From: Bradyrhizobium algeriense
GTDB lineage: Bacteria; Pseudomonadota; Alphaproteobacteria; Rhizobiales; Xanthobacteraceae
Reading direction: 5' to 3'
DNA: 64,000 nt
Assembly (NCBI RefSeq): GCF_003062295.1
Contig: NZ_PYCN01000002.1
Span: 680,136-744,135 of the forward strand
This document shows, piece by piece, positions 25,540 to 34,347 of this stretch. How positions within the stretch are numbered: position 1 is the first letter of the stretch; each line of letters begins with the position of its first letter. The position numbers and the translations under genes were made by a program. The notes below the pieces were generated by a model. It was not told the DNA's origin and searched no databases. It saw nothing but the letters and a program-made list of their open reading frames with translations.

Positions 25540-26466
25540 TTATTTTCGGACCTTGAGGGCGAACAGCCCCTGCGGCCGCAGCATCAGAATTCCGACGACG
25601 GCGAGAAGCGTGAGCACCTTGGCCATCGAGCCCGACATGAAGAACTCCAGCGTCGACTGGGTCTGCGAGATCGAGAAGGCGGAAGCGATGGTGCCGAGCA
25701 GGCTGGCGGCGCCGCCGAACACGACCACCAGGAAGGTGTCGACGATGTAGAGCTGGCCCGACGTCGGTCCGGTCGAGCCGATCATGGTGAACGCGCTGCC
25801 GGCGACGCCGGCGATGCCGCAGCCAAGTCCGAAGGTGTAGCGGTCGACCTTCTCGGTATTGATGCCGACCGCGCCGGCCATGATACGGTTCTGCACCACG
25901 GCGCGGACCTGGCGGCCCCAGCGCGACTTGTACAAGACATAGGCGACCACGACGGTGATCAGCACGGTCAGGCCCATCACGAACACGCCGTTGATCGGGA
26001 CCTCGATGCTGTCAGTGACCTTGAGCGAGCCCAGCATCCATTGCGGCAGGTCGACGCCGACTTCGCGGGCGCCGAATACCGAACGATAGGTCTGCTGGAG
26101 GATCAGGCTGAGGCCCCAGGTCGCGAGCAGCGTATCGAGCGGGCGCTTGTAGAGATGGCGGATCAGCGCCCATTCGACCAGCATCCCCAATGCGCCGGAG
26201 GCAATAAAGGCCAAGGCCATCGCCAGGAAAAAATATCCTGAGAACAGCGATGGCAGATAGGACTGGAACAGGTTCGACGTCATCCAGGTGACGTAGGCCC
26301 CCAGGATCATGAACTCGCCATGCGCCATGTTGATGACGCCCATCTGGCCGAAGATGATCGCAAGGCCGAGCGCCATCAGCACGTAGACGGAAAACAGGAT
26401 CAGGCCCGCGAAGCCCTGCATGACGAAGATGGAGCCCAGATCGCCAATCGAATATTCGCCGAACAT
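25540..26466 (-). CDS. urtB: ABC transporter permease, UrtB-like
   Basis: The 308-residue LivH-type permease has about eight membrane segments. Family hallmarks are MALGLAIIFGQMGVINMAHGEFMILGAYVT (about 31-60), RAVVQNRIMAGAVGINTEKV and the C-terminal PQGLFALKVRK. Urea-type UrtB proteins share the GREVGVxxPxW-like loop, here REVGVDLPQWM. GGAGAAA lies before the ATG. A gap of 132 bases separates it from the binding-protein gene. Confidence 0.9.
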   Translation of the reverse strand: MFGEYSIGDLGSIFVMQGFAGLILFSVYVLMALGLAIIFGQMGVINMAHGEFMILGAYVTWMTSNLFQSYLPSLFSGYFFLAMALAFIASGALGMLVEWALIRHLYKRPLDTLLATWGLSLILQQTYRSVFGAREVGVDLPQWMLGSLKVTDSIEVPINGVFVMGLTVLITVVVAYVLYKSRWGRQVRAVVQNRIMAGAVGINTEKVDRYTFGLGCGIAGVAGSAFTMIGSTGPTSGQLYIVDTFLVVVFGGAASLLGTIASAFSISQTQSTLEFFMSGSMAKVLTLLAVVGILMLRPQGLFALKVRK

Positions 26467-26598
26467 CGATGTTTCTCCGTCGAGGAAAGGTGCCCGCGTC
26501 GCGAGAGAATTCGCGACGCGGGGTCGTCAAGCGCGGATTGACGGTCCACGCCAGGGAGCTGGTTGCTCGGGAGAGGCTTGCGGAGAGCTCCGCTGCGC

Positions 26599-27858
26599 TT
26601 ACTGGTAGCCCTTCGGGAACGGATCGGGCTCGATCAGATCGGCGGTCTCGAAGATCAGCTCGAACTGACCATCGAGCTTGGCCTTGCCGACGCGAGTCTT
26701 GGACCAGAGGTGATGGTTTTCATGGATGCGCACGTAGCCTTCGGGCGCTTCCTTGAATTCGATGCCTGGCGAGGCGGCCGCGATCTTGTCGACGTCGAAG
26801 CTGCCGGCCTTCTCGCAGGTCAGTTTCCACAGCCACGGGCCGAGATAGCCCGCCTGCGTCACGTCGCCAATCACGGTCTTCTCGCCCCACATCTTCTTGA
26901 AGGCGGGAACGAACGCCTTGTTGTTGGCATTGTCGAGCGACTGGAAGTACTTCATGCAGGCATAGGCGCCCGCGATGTTTTCGCCGCCGATGCCGTCGAT
27001 TTCGTCTTCGGTCACCGAGATCGTCAGCAGCGCCTGTTTCGAAAGGTCGACGCCGGCCGCCTTGAGCTGCTTGTAGAACGCGACGTTCGAACCGCCGACC
27101 ACGTCGGTGAAGATCACGTCGGGCTTGGTCAGCTTGATCTTGTTGATCACCGAATTGAACTGGGTAGAGCCGAGCGCGTAATATTCCTCGCCGACGACTT
27201 TGCCCTTCAGCACATTCTCGACGTGCTTGCGCGCGATCTTGTTCGAGGTGCGCGGCCAGATGTAGTCCGAGCCGATGAAGAAGAACGATTTGGCGCCCTT
27301 CTCCTTGGCGATCCAGTTCAGGCCTGCGAGAATCTGCTGGGTGGCTTCCTGGCCGGTGTAGATGACGTTCTTGGACTGCTCGAGACCTTCATAGAAGGTC
27401 GGATAATAGAGCATGCCGTTGTACTGCTCGACGACCGGCAGCACCGCCTTGCGCGATGCCGAGGTCCAGCAGCCCATGATCGCCGCGACCTTGTCGTTGA
27501 CAAGAAGCTTCTTGGCCTTTTCCGCAAATGTCGGCCAGTCGCTGGCGCCGTCTTCCTGGATGAACTTGATCTTGCGCCCGAGCACGCCGCCGGCGGCGTT
27601 GATCTGCTCGATGGCGAGCTTTTCGGCCTGGATCGAACCGGTTTCCGAAATCGCCATCGTTCCGGTGGCGGAGTGCAGGATGCCGACGGTGACTTCCGTA
27701 TCGGTGACCGCGAGGCCCGTGGTGTTGACCACGGAGGTTGCGGGGCCGGCCCCGAATGACGGCCGGGGAAGCATCGAAATGAACGGCAGTGCCGCCGCGC
27801 CCATCAGCAGTTTGCGGCGAAGCGGCGACTGCAGGCCCTTGTTTGGTTCGTCTGACAT
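26599..27858 (-). CDS. urtA: ABC transporter substrate-binding protein, UrtA-like
   Basis: The 419-residue periplasmic protein has a twin-arginine-type leader (SPLRRKLLMGAAALPF). The mature domain is of the amide-binding (FmdD/UrtA) class: VTVGILHSATGTMAISETGS, AADAxx-like EDGASDWPTFAEKAKKLLVN, and PTFYEGLEQSKNVIYTGQEA. The start at 27858 (MSDEPNKG) is chosen; upstream frame to 27954 is not leader-like. It delivers urea or short amides to UrtBCDE. It is transcribed away from the permease-fused sensor kinase, across a 174-base divergent promoter region. Confidence 0.9.
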   Translation of the reverse strand: MSDEPNKGLQSPLRRKLLMGAAALPFISMLPRPSFGAGPATSVVNTTGLAVTDTEVTVGILHSATGTMAISETGSIQAEKLAIEQINAAGGVLGRKIKFIQEDGASDWPTFAEKAKKLLVNDKVAAIMGCWTSASRKAVLPVVEQYNGMLYYPTFYEGLEQSKNVIYTGQEATQQILAGLNWIAKEKGAKSFFFIGSDYIWPRTSNKIARKHVENVLKGKVVGEEYYALGSTQFNSVINKIKLTKPDVIFTDVVGGSNVAFYKQLKAAGVDLSKQALLTISVTEDEIDGIGGENIAGAYACMKYFQSLDNANNKAFVPAFKKMWGEKTVIGDVTQAGYLGPWLWKLTCEKAGSFDVDKIAAASPGIEFKEAPEGYVRIHENHHLWSKTRVGKAKLDGQFELIFETADLIEPDPFPKGYQ

Positions 27859-28032
27859 GAGCACCCCATTTTTTGTTCGAGAACGCTGATTGGTCAGGCG
27901 AGGATGGCTCGGATTTGTGCACTGCACAGATACGTGGGATTGCGTATATTGCACCGCAAAATAGCGACGTAGATTTTGGTACGGAGTTTGCTGGCTACGT
28001 AGGGGTCGGTTGAACTAGTCAGGAGCATCACA
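27859..28032. promoter_or_regulatory. Divergent promoter region urtA / sensor kinase
   Basis: It holds several short symmetric elements: GTGCA-C-TGCAC (27917-27927), CTACGTAG (27995-28002), and related TACG-containing stretches near 27932 and 27968. These may be sites for the LuxR-type regulator encoded downstream of the kinase. AGGAG at 28021-28025 serves the kinase GTG start. Confidence 0.4.
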
Positions 28033-31000
28033 GTGGCAGGGCGGCAGCGGATTGACCGCGTCAGACGCCAATATAATCAGTGGGTTGCGAACCAAACCCT
28101 GGAAGACTATGCGCTGCGCTTCACCGCCAAGAGCGCCCGGCGATGGTCGGCCGCCCGCGTCGCCAACACCGCCCTTGGCGCGATCTCTTTTCTGGCGCTG
28201 GAAGCGATCGGCGGCACGATTACGCTGAATTACGGCGCAGCCAATGCCACCGCCGCCATCCTGGTCGTCAGTGTCATCATCTTCTTTTGCGGCCTGCCGA
28301 TTGCCTACCATGCCGCAAAATGCGGCATCGATATCGACCTGCTGACCCGCGGCGCCGGCTTCGGCTATATCGGCTCGACCATCACGTCGCTGATCTACGC
28401 CTCCTTCACCTTCATCTTCTTCGCGCTCGAAGCGGTCATCATGGCCGCCGCGCTGGAGATGTGCTTCGGCATCCCGCGTCCGATCGGCTATCTCATCAGC
28501 GCCGTCGTCATCATTCCGCTGGTGACCTACGGCATCACCCTGATCAGCCGCTTTCAACTGTGGACACAGCCGCTCTGGATCGTCCTGCACATCCTCCCCT
28601 TCGTGGCGATCGCCTACGCCAACCCGCACTCGTTTACGGAGTGGCGGAAATTCGCCGGCGAGCATGGCGATGCCAGCGGCCATCTCGATCTGCTGCTGTT
28701 CGGCACCGCCGCGTCGGTGGTGTTTTCGCTGGTGGCGCAGATCGGCGAGCAGGTCGACTTCCTGCGGTTTCTGCCGCGCGACCGCCGAACCTCTCGCACC
28801 TCATGGTGGATCGCATTGCTCAGCGCCGGCCCCGGCTGGATCATCTTTGGCGCACTCAAATTATTGTTGGGCTCGTTCCTCGCCTACTTCGCGCTCAGCC
28901 ACGGCGTCTCCAGCGAGCACGCCGCCGAGCCCGCGCATATGTATCTCGAAGCGTTTCGTTACGTGCTGTCGCAACCCGATCTGGTGCTGGCGCTGACCGG
29001 CACCTTCGTCATTCTCTCGCAGATCAAGATCAACGTCACCAACGCCTATGCCGGCTCGATCGCGTGGTCGAACTTCTTCTCGCGCCTGACCCACAGCCAT
29101 CCCGGCCGCGTGGTCTGGCTGGTGTTCAACGTCATGGTCGCGCTGCTCTTGATGGAAATCGGCGTCTACAAGGCGCTGGAGCAGACGTTGGCGCTCTACT
29201 CCAACGTTGCGATTGCCTGGGTCGGCGCGCTGGTCGCCGATCTCGTCATCAACAAGCCGCTGGGCTTGCGCCCGCAGCACATCGAGTTCAAGCGCGCGCA
29301 TCTCTACGACATCAATCCGGTCGGCGTCGGCGCGATGACGATCGCGACCATCGTCTCGATCAGCGCGTTCTACGGCCTGTTCGGGCCGACGGCCAAGGCG
29401 CTGTCCGCTTTCGTGGCGCTCGCCGTCGCCTTCGTCACCGCGCCCTTGATCGCCTGGGCCACCGACGGCAAATACTACATCGCGCGCAAGCCGAAGCGTA
29501 GCTGGCAGAATCTCGAGGCGATCCAGTGCTGTATCTGCGAGCATTCGTTCGAGCCGGAGGACATGGCCTCCTGCCCCGCCTATGCCGGCCCGATCTGTTC
29601 GCTGTGCTGTTCGCTCGACGCGCGCTGTCACGATCTCTGCAAGCCGCACGCGCGGATCGGCGCGCAGGTGTCGGAGACGCTGGGCAAGATGCTGCCGGAG
29701 CCGATCTACGCCCGGATCAATTCCCAGTTCGGGCATTATCTCGGCGTGTTCGCGATATCCGCCGGGCTCGTCGGGCTGACGCTCGGGCTGATTTACCTGC
29801 AGACGTCGGCGACGGTTGCGGTGGACAATTTCCTTCTGTCCGACGTGCTGTGGAAGGTGTTCTTCGCGCTCACCATCATCATCGGCGTGGTGGCGTGGCT
29901 GTTCGTGCTGGCGCAACAAAGTCGCCGCGCGGCCGAAGCTGAAACGCGGCGGCAGACCGCGCTTTTGATCCAGGAAATCGACGCGCACAAGCGCACCGAT
30001 GCCGAGCTGCAGCGCGCCAAGGAAGTGGCGGAATCGGCCAACCTCGCCAAGAGCCGCTATGTGGTCGGCCTGAGCCACGAACTGCGCTCGCCGCTGAACG
30101 CCATCAGTGGCTATGCCCAGTTGCTGGAGCAGGATTCCAGCCTCGCCACCAAGCCGCGCGACCAGGTGCGCGTGGTCCGCCGCAGCGCCGATCATCTGTC
30201 GGGGCTGATCGACGGCATTCTGGACATTTCCAAGATCGAGGCCGGCCGGCTCTATCTGTCGCGCGACGAGGTGCGGTTCAGCGAATTCCTCGACCAGCTC
30301 GTCGGGATGTTTCGTGTTCAGGCCGCCGCCAAGGGTATCGACTTCGTTTTCAAGCGGCCTTCGGTACTGCCCCTCGTCGTCTATGCCGACGAAAAACGCC
30401 TGCGCCAGGTTCTGATCAACCTGCTGTCGAATGCGCTGAAATTCACGCAGACCGGCAGCGTGCAATTCGTCGTGCATTACCGCAGCCCGGTCGCGGAGTT
30501 CGAGGTGATCGATACCGGCCCCGGAATCCAGGCAAGCGATCTCGAACGCATCTTCGCACCCTTCGAGCGCGGTGCGCTCGGCGTATCGCAGCCGCAGACC
30601 GGCACCGGACTCGGGCTGACCATCAGCCGGCTGCTCGCCGGCGTAATGGGCGGCGATATCAGGGTGACGAGCGAGGTCGGCACCGGCAGCATTTTCCGCG
30701 TCAAGATCCTGCTGTCGGAAGTCACCAATCCGACGCGGATTGCGCCGATCGAGGCGCCGATCTTCGGCTATCACGGACCGCGCAAGACGATCCTCATTAC
30801 CGATGACGATCCGACCCATCGCGACCTCTTGCGCGAGGTGCTGGCGCCGCTCGGCTTTATTCTCTTGAGCGCACCGGACGGACCCGGCTGCCTCGCGCTG
30901 GCGCAGCACTGCCGGCCTGATTTGTTTCTGCTTGATATCTCGATGGCGGGCATGGACGGCTGGACGGTGGCGGAAACGTTGCGCGCCAGCGGCCATCACC

Positions 31001-31404
31001 AGGCCCGCATCCTGATGGTGTCGGCGAGCGCGCTTGAAGCGCATGGCGCGCCGCTGGCGCAGCCGTTTCACGACGGCTATCTGATGAAGCCGATAGACAT
31101 CCCCAAGCTGGTGGAGACGATCCGGCAATTGCTCAAGATCGAATGGCAGTACGAGGCCGAGCAGATAGCCCAGCCGCGCTGGAAACCGGAGACGGGATCG
31201 CGTCCGCCGGTGAAATATGTCGAGGAACTGATCGGTCTCGGGCAACTCGGCTACATCCGCGCGATCCAGGTCAAGCTGGACGAGATCGGCCACGACTATC
31301 CTGAGCATGCCGACTTCGTATCGCAAATGCGTACCTTGATCGACCGCTTCGATCTTGATCAGTACATGGCGGCCCTGAAAACACTGCACAGCTATGATCA
31401 CTGA
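28033..31404 (+). CDS. Hybrid histidine kinase with an NCS1 permease input domain and Cys-rich linker
   Basis: The 1123-residue protein begins with a GTG, supported by AGGAG seven bases upstream. Residues 1-485 are an NCS1 (cytosine/uracil/allantoin-type) permease with about 12 helices, including the family motif NVTNAYAGSIAWSNFFSR near 334-351. Residues 499-536 hold nine cysteines (499, 500, 502, 514, 522, 525, 526, 532, 536), likely a metal-binding module. Two more helices (about 568-625) precede HisKA (His682 in SHELRSPLNAISGYAQLL), HATPase (NLLSNALKF, GTGLGLTISRLL) and a receiver (DDDPTHRD, FLLDISMAGMDG, MKPID). It ends with a helical tail. It overlaps the LuxR-type partner gene by 11 bases. 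Likely it senses a nitrogenous compound for the adjacent urea/amide genes. Confidence 0.88.
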   Translation: MAGRQRIDRVRRQYNQWVANQTLEDYALRFTAKSARRWSAARVANTALGAISFLALEAIGGTITLNYGAANATAAILVVSVIIFFCGLPIAYHAAKCGIDIDLLTRGAGFGYIGSTITSLIYASFTFIFFALEAVIMAAALEMCFGIPRPIGYLISAVVIIPLVTYGITLISRFQLWTQPLWIVLHILPFVAIAYANPHSFTEWRKFAGEHGDASGHLDLLLFGTAASVVFSLVAQIGEQVDFLRFLPRDRRTSRTSWWIALLSAGPGWIIFGALKLLLGSFLAYFALSHGVSSEHAAEPAHMYLEAFRYVLSQPDLVLALTGTFVILSQIKINVTNAYAGSIAWSNFFSRLTHSHPGRVVWLVFNVMVALLLMEIGVYKALEQTLALYSNVAIAWVGALVADLVINKPLGLRPQHIEFKRAHLYDINPVGVGAMTIATIVSISAFYGLFGPTAKALSAFVALAVAFVTAPLIAWATDGKYYIARKPKRSWQNLEAIQCCICEHSFEPEDMASCPAYAGPICSLCCSLDARCHDLCKPHARIGAQVSETLGKMLPEPIYARINSQFGHYLGVFAISAGLVGLTLGLIYLQTSATVAVDNFLLSDVLWKVFFALTIIIGVVAWLFVLAQQSRRAAEAETRRQTALLIQEIDAHKRTDAELQRAKEVAESANLAKSRYVVGLSHELRSPLNAISGYAQLLEQDSSLATKPRDQVRVVRRSADHLSGLIDGILDISKIEAGRLYLSRDEVRFSEFLDQLVGMFRVQAAAKGIDFVFKRPSVLPLVVYADEKRLRQVLINLLSNALKFTQTGSVQFVVHYRSPVAEFEVIDTGPGIQASDLERIFAPFERGALGVSQPQTGTGLGLTISRLLAGVMGGDIRVTSEVGTGSIFRVKILLSEVTNPTRIAPIEAPIFGYHGPRKTILITDDDPTHRDLLREVLAPLGFILLSAPDGPGCLALAQHCRPDLFLLDISMAGMDGWTVAETLRASGHHQARILMVSASALEAHGAPLAQPFHDGYLMKPIDIPKLVETIRQLLKIEWQYEAEQIAQPRWKPETGSRPPVKYVEELIGLGQLGYIRAIQVKLDEIGHDYPEHADFVSQMRTLIDRFDLDQYMAALKTLHSYDH

Positions 31405-32323
31405 ATCAAAAAAGCGCGACGTCGCCCTCATCGTCGATGATTCGCCGGAGACCCTGCGGCTGCTGACCGACGCGCTCGACGGCGCCGGCATGACGGTCAT
31501 GGTCGCGCTCGACGGCGCGGCGGCGATGCGGATCGTCGACCAGATCACGCCCGACATCGTGCTGCTCGACGCTGTCATGCCCGGGTTGGACGGGTTCGAG
31601 ACCTGCAGGCGGCTGAAGCGCGACGCCGGCCTCGACCATGTGCCTATCATCTTCATGACGGGGCTGGCCGAAACCGAACACATCGTTCGCGGGCTGGAAG
31701 CCGGCGGCGTCGACTATGTGACAAAACCGATTGCGGTCGAGGAGATGCTGGCGCGCATCCGCGTCCACCTCGCCAATGCGCGGCTGACCCAGAGCGCGCG
31801 TGCCGCCCTCGATGTCTCCGGCCGCTATCTGCTCGCCGTCAACGGCGTCGGCAAGATCATGTGGGCGACGCCCCAGGCGCAGAAACTGCTGTCGGATGCG
31901 CTTAGCCCTGACAGCGACGACGATGTCGTGCTGCCCGACCCGATCCCGCAATGGCTGGACCAGGCCCGCAAGGGCAAGGCCGGGTCGAAAGCCGCGATCA
32001 TGACCGCGCTTCCCGGCGACGAACAGCTCCGGCTGCAATATATGGGCAGACTCGGCACCAACGAATTCCTGCTGCGGCTTGCAAAAGATTCCGGCGCCGA
32101 CGCACCGGCGGAATTCTCCAGCGAGCTTGGCCTGACGACGCGCGAGGGCGAAGTGCTGTCGTGGCTGTCGAAGGGCAAGACCAACCGCGACATCGCGCAA
32201 ATTCTGGGCTTGAGCCCGCGCACCGTCGACAAGCACCTCGAGCAGATCTACTCGAAACTCGGCGTCGAGAACCGCACCGCGGCGGCTGCGATCGCGGTGA
32301 ACGCGAAGCATCGAAAATCTTGA
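31394..32323 (+). CDS. LuxR-type response regulator, partner of the permease-kinase
   Basis: The 309-residue protein has an intact receiver (ALIVDDSPETLR, IVLLDAVMPGLDGF, VTKPIAVEE; about 8-125). A middle region of about 100 residues resembles a degenerate PAS/linker (SGRYLLAVNGVGKIMWATPQ). A LuxR helix-turn-helix (LTTREGEVLSWLSKGKTNRD, SPRTVDKHLEQIYSKLGVEN) ends it. Its start overlaps the kinase gene, so they form one unit. It probably activates the divergent urt-fmd-ami block (inference). Confidence 0.9.
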   Translation: MITESKKRDVALIVDDSPETLRLLTDALDGAGMTVMVALDGAAAMRIVDQITPDIVLLDAVMPGLDGFETCRRLKRDAGLDHVPIIFMTGLAETEHIVRGLEAGGVDYVTKPIAVEEMLARIRVHLANARLTQSARAALDVSGRYLLAVNGVGKIMWATPQAQKLLSDALSPDSDDDVVLPDPIPQWLDQARKGKAGSKAAIMTALPGDEQLRLQYMGRLGTNEFLLRLAKDSGADAPAEFSSELGLTTREGEVLSWLSKGKTNRDIAQILGLSPRTVDKHLEQIYSKLGVENRTAAAAIAVNAKHRKS

Positions 32324-32415
32324 CGCAAGGTCAGCTTGCCGATCCAGCACGCTGTCCGCCGAAACTCCCTGACGGGCACAATTGAAGCCCCGGCTCAGAC
32401 AAAATCATGGGACAG

Positions 32416-32437
32416 GCCATTTACCGGCATAAATGGC
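32416..32437. promoter_or_regulatory. Inverted repeat GCCATTTA-N6-TAAATGGC
   Basis: A perfect 8+6+8 inverted repeat lies about 100 bases upstream of the acetyltransferase start. It is likely an operator for an unidentified dimeric regulator; no T-run follows, so it is unlikely to be a terminator. Confidence 0.45.
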
Positions 32438-32538
32438 ACTGCTAATTGAAAAAGCCTGCTGGGTTTGATGCGCGCAGGCGGTTCAATGGCCGCGGTGGAT
32501 TTCGAGCAGTCGAATGCCGAGACGCACGATGGATTTGC

Positions 32539-33363
32539 ATGGGCGCTGATTCAAACACAGGAATCAGCGAGGCGCCGCACACCAAGACCGGAATTGCCTC
32601 GGACCTTCGGCGGCTGGGAGTGAGTACCGGGCAGGTACTTATGGTGCATTCGTCTCTCAGCGCTATTGGCCATGTGCTGGGTGGCGCACCGACGGTGGTT
32701 CGCGCGTTGATGGACGTCCTGGGACCGCAGGGCACATTGGTGATGCCGGCATTCAGCCCTGAGGTGTCAGATCCGGCAACCTGGAACGATCATCACTTTG
32801 GGGAAGACGTTATCGAATTCGTGCGACGGCACGTGCCTGCCTTTGATCCTGCGATCACGCCGACAAGCATGGGCGCCATCGCGGAGACGTTTCGAACCTG
32901 GCCCGGTGTCATGCGCAGCGAGCATCCGCAAGTCTCGGTCACCGCGCGCGGGCCGCTGGCCAGGTTCATTGTGAGCCCGCATGAACTGTCATGGGGGCAA
33001 GGTGCGGGGTCGCCGTTCGCACGTCTGTATGAACTCGATGCCAAATTGCTGCTGCTCGGAGTGGGCTTCAATCGGGCCACACTGCTTCACTTTGCCGAAT
33101 CCCGCCTACCGCACGGGCGGAGGAAGATGCGGAAGATACCGGTGGATGCCGGCAGCGAGCGAGCATGGGTTTCCGCACCGGATGTGGGCGATGACTTGAA
33201 CAGATATTTTCCGCTCATCGGCGAGCAGTTCATGCAACTCGGGCAGGCTCAGGTGGGTCCTGTCGGGCGAGCGCGCTGCACGCTCACCTCGGCGCAGGCA
33301 ATCGTCGACTTCGCAAGCGACTTTCTTTCCAAAGCGCTCGGCCCGGACGCCACATCCCATTGA
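32539..33363 (+). CDS. Aminoglycoside N(3)-acetyltransferase family protein
   Basis: The 274-residue protein has the AAC(3) fold signatures LMVHSSLSAIGHVLGGAPTV, LGPQGTLVMPAFSPE, SMGAIAETFRTWPGVMRSEH and GSPFARLYELDAKLLLLGVG. It would transfer acetyl from acetyl-CoA to an amine. Chromosomal AAC(3)-like proteins in soil bacteria (YokD group) often have no known antibiotic substrate, so resistance should not be assumed. The ATG at 32539 starts the conserved region; the frame is open further upstream. Ribosome site weak. It is not evidently linked to its neighbours. Confidence 0.88.
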   Translation: MGADSNTGISEAPHTKTGIASDLRRLGVSTGQVLMVHSSLSAIGHVLGGAPTVVRALMDVLGPQGTLVMPAFSPEVSDPATWNDHHFGEDVIEFVRRHVPAFDPAITPTSMGAIAETFRTWPGVMRSEHPQVSVTARGPLARFIVSPHELSWGQGAGSPFARLYELDAKLLLLGVGFNRATLLHFAESRLPHGRRKMRKIPVDAGSERAWVSAPDVGDDLNRYFPLIGEQFMQLGQAQVGPVGRARCTLTSAQAIVDFASDFLSKALGPDATSH

Positions 33364-33482
33364 CCTCGAGGTCCGGCAGTCCGAGAAATTGCCGGTTTCG
33401 GAGCCGAGGCCGCCGGCGTGGCCCCGGATTCCTCGGGCTCCCTCACCCGGCCTGATCGGCCTCCAATCATCGGACGTTGTTT

Positions 33483-33498
33483 GATTTTTTCGAAAATC
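33483..33498. promoter_or_regulatory. Inverted repeat GATTTT-TTCG-AAAATC upstream of GntR gene
   Basis: A perfect 6+4+6 AT-rich palindrome lies 62 bases before the GntR start. It could be the autoregulatory operator of this regulator. Confidence 0.35.
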
Positions 33499-33559
33499 GG
33501 CCCTAGTGTGCGGACTGCAACCCATGACGTGTTGCGGACAGCGACCCAGGACGACGCGG

Positions 33560-34291
33560 ATGCGCGACAGGCTCAAGCCAGCAGGAGAAACGCGCGCGGC
33601 GGACGTGCTGCACCGGATGCGCACTGACATCATCAGCTGCACGCTGAAGCCCGGCGCCAAGCTTCGGTTCGAAGCGCTGCGCGAGATGTACGCCGTCAGC
33701 TTCTCTACGCTGCGGGAGGCACTCTCGCGTCTCGTGGCCGAAGGCCTCGTGGTCGCGGAGGACCAGCGCGGCTTTGTGGTCGCGCCGGTCTCGATTGACG
33801 ACCTGAATGACCTCACCTACGTCCGCGTGCTCGTCGAGCGTGAATGCATCGGGCTTGCCGTCAAGCATGGTAACGACGATTGGGAAGCCGATATCATCGG
33901 CGCTTTCCACCGGATGGACCGCCTCCAGAACCGCCTCGGCCCCAACTACTATCTTTCCGGCGAGTGGGATAAACTTCACGGCGACTTTCATTTTGCGCTC
34001 GTCGTCGCCTGCGGCTCGCCCAACCTGCTGGAGATCCGCCAGAAGCTGTTCGAACGCGCGCACCGCTACCGGCGCATGTCGTCGCAGTTCCGGCCAAAGT
34101 GGCGCGCCAAGGATGTCGAACACAAGATGATCATGGATTCGGCGATCGCGCGGAATACGGCAAAGGCTCAGGAACTCATCGAGCGCCACATCCGCGAGAC
34201 GACCAAAAACGTCATCAAGCACGCCGGTCATCTCTTTGTCGCACAAGACGAGGACCGTCGCAGCCGGGCTGATCACGTCGCCGCGGAATAA
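33560..34291 (+). CDS. GntR-family regulator (FadR/FCD subgroup)
   Basis: The 243-residue protein has a winged helix-turn-helix (about 12-75: ADVLHRMRTDIISCTLKPGA, SFSTLREALSRLVAEGLVVA) and an FCD ligand domain with the metal-binding positions (D/E in VRVLVERECIG, H in DKLHGDFHFAL, H in IERHIRETT). This subgroup senses small acids such as succinate or glutarate derivatives (CsiR-like). Its target is unclear; neighbours are an acetyltransferase and a convergent unrelated operon. Confidence 0.88.
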   Translation: MRDRLKPAGETRAADVLHRMRTDIISCTLKPGAKLRFEALREMYAVSFSTLREALSRLVAEGLVVAEDQRGFVVAPVSIDDLNDLTYVRVLVERECIGLAVKHGNDDWEADIIGAFHRMDRLQNRLGPNYYLSGEWDKLHGDFHFALVVACGSPNLLEIRQKLFERAHRYRRMSSQFRPKWRAKDVEHKMIMDSAIARNTAKAQELIERHIRETTKNVIKHAGHLFVAQDEDRRSRADHVAAE

Positions 34292-34347
34292 TCCAACCGA
34301 AGCGCTCCCGTCTCTTGCCGTAACCGGCAGGCCGAAAACAAAATGCA

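Noticed and set aside
28861..31683. 940-residue minus-strand frame opposite the permease-kinase
   Set aside because: It is Arg/Gln/His-rich without domains, as expected for an antisense shadow of a high-GC gene.
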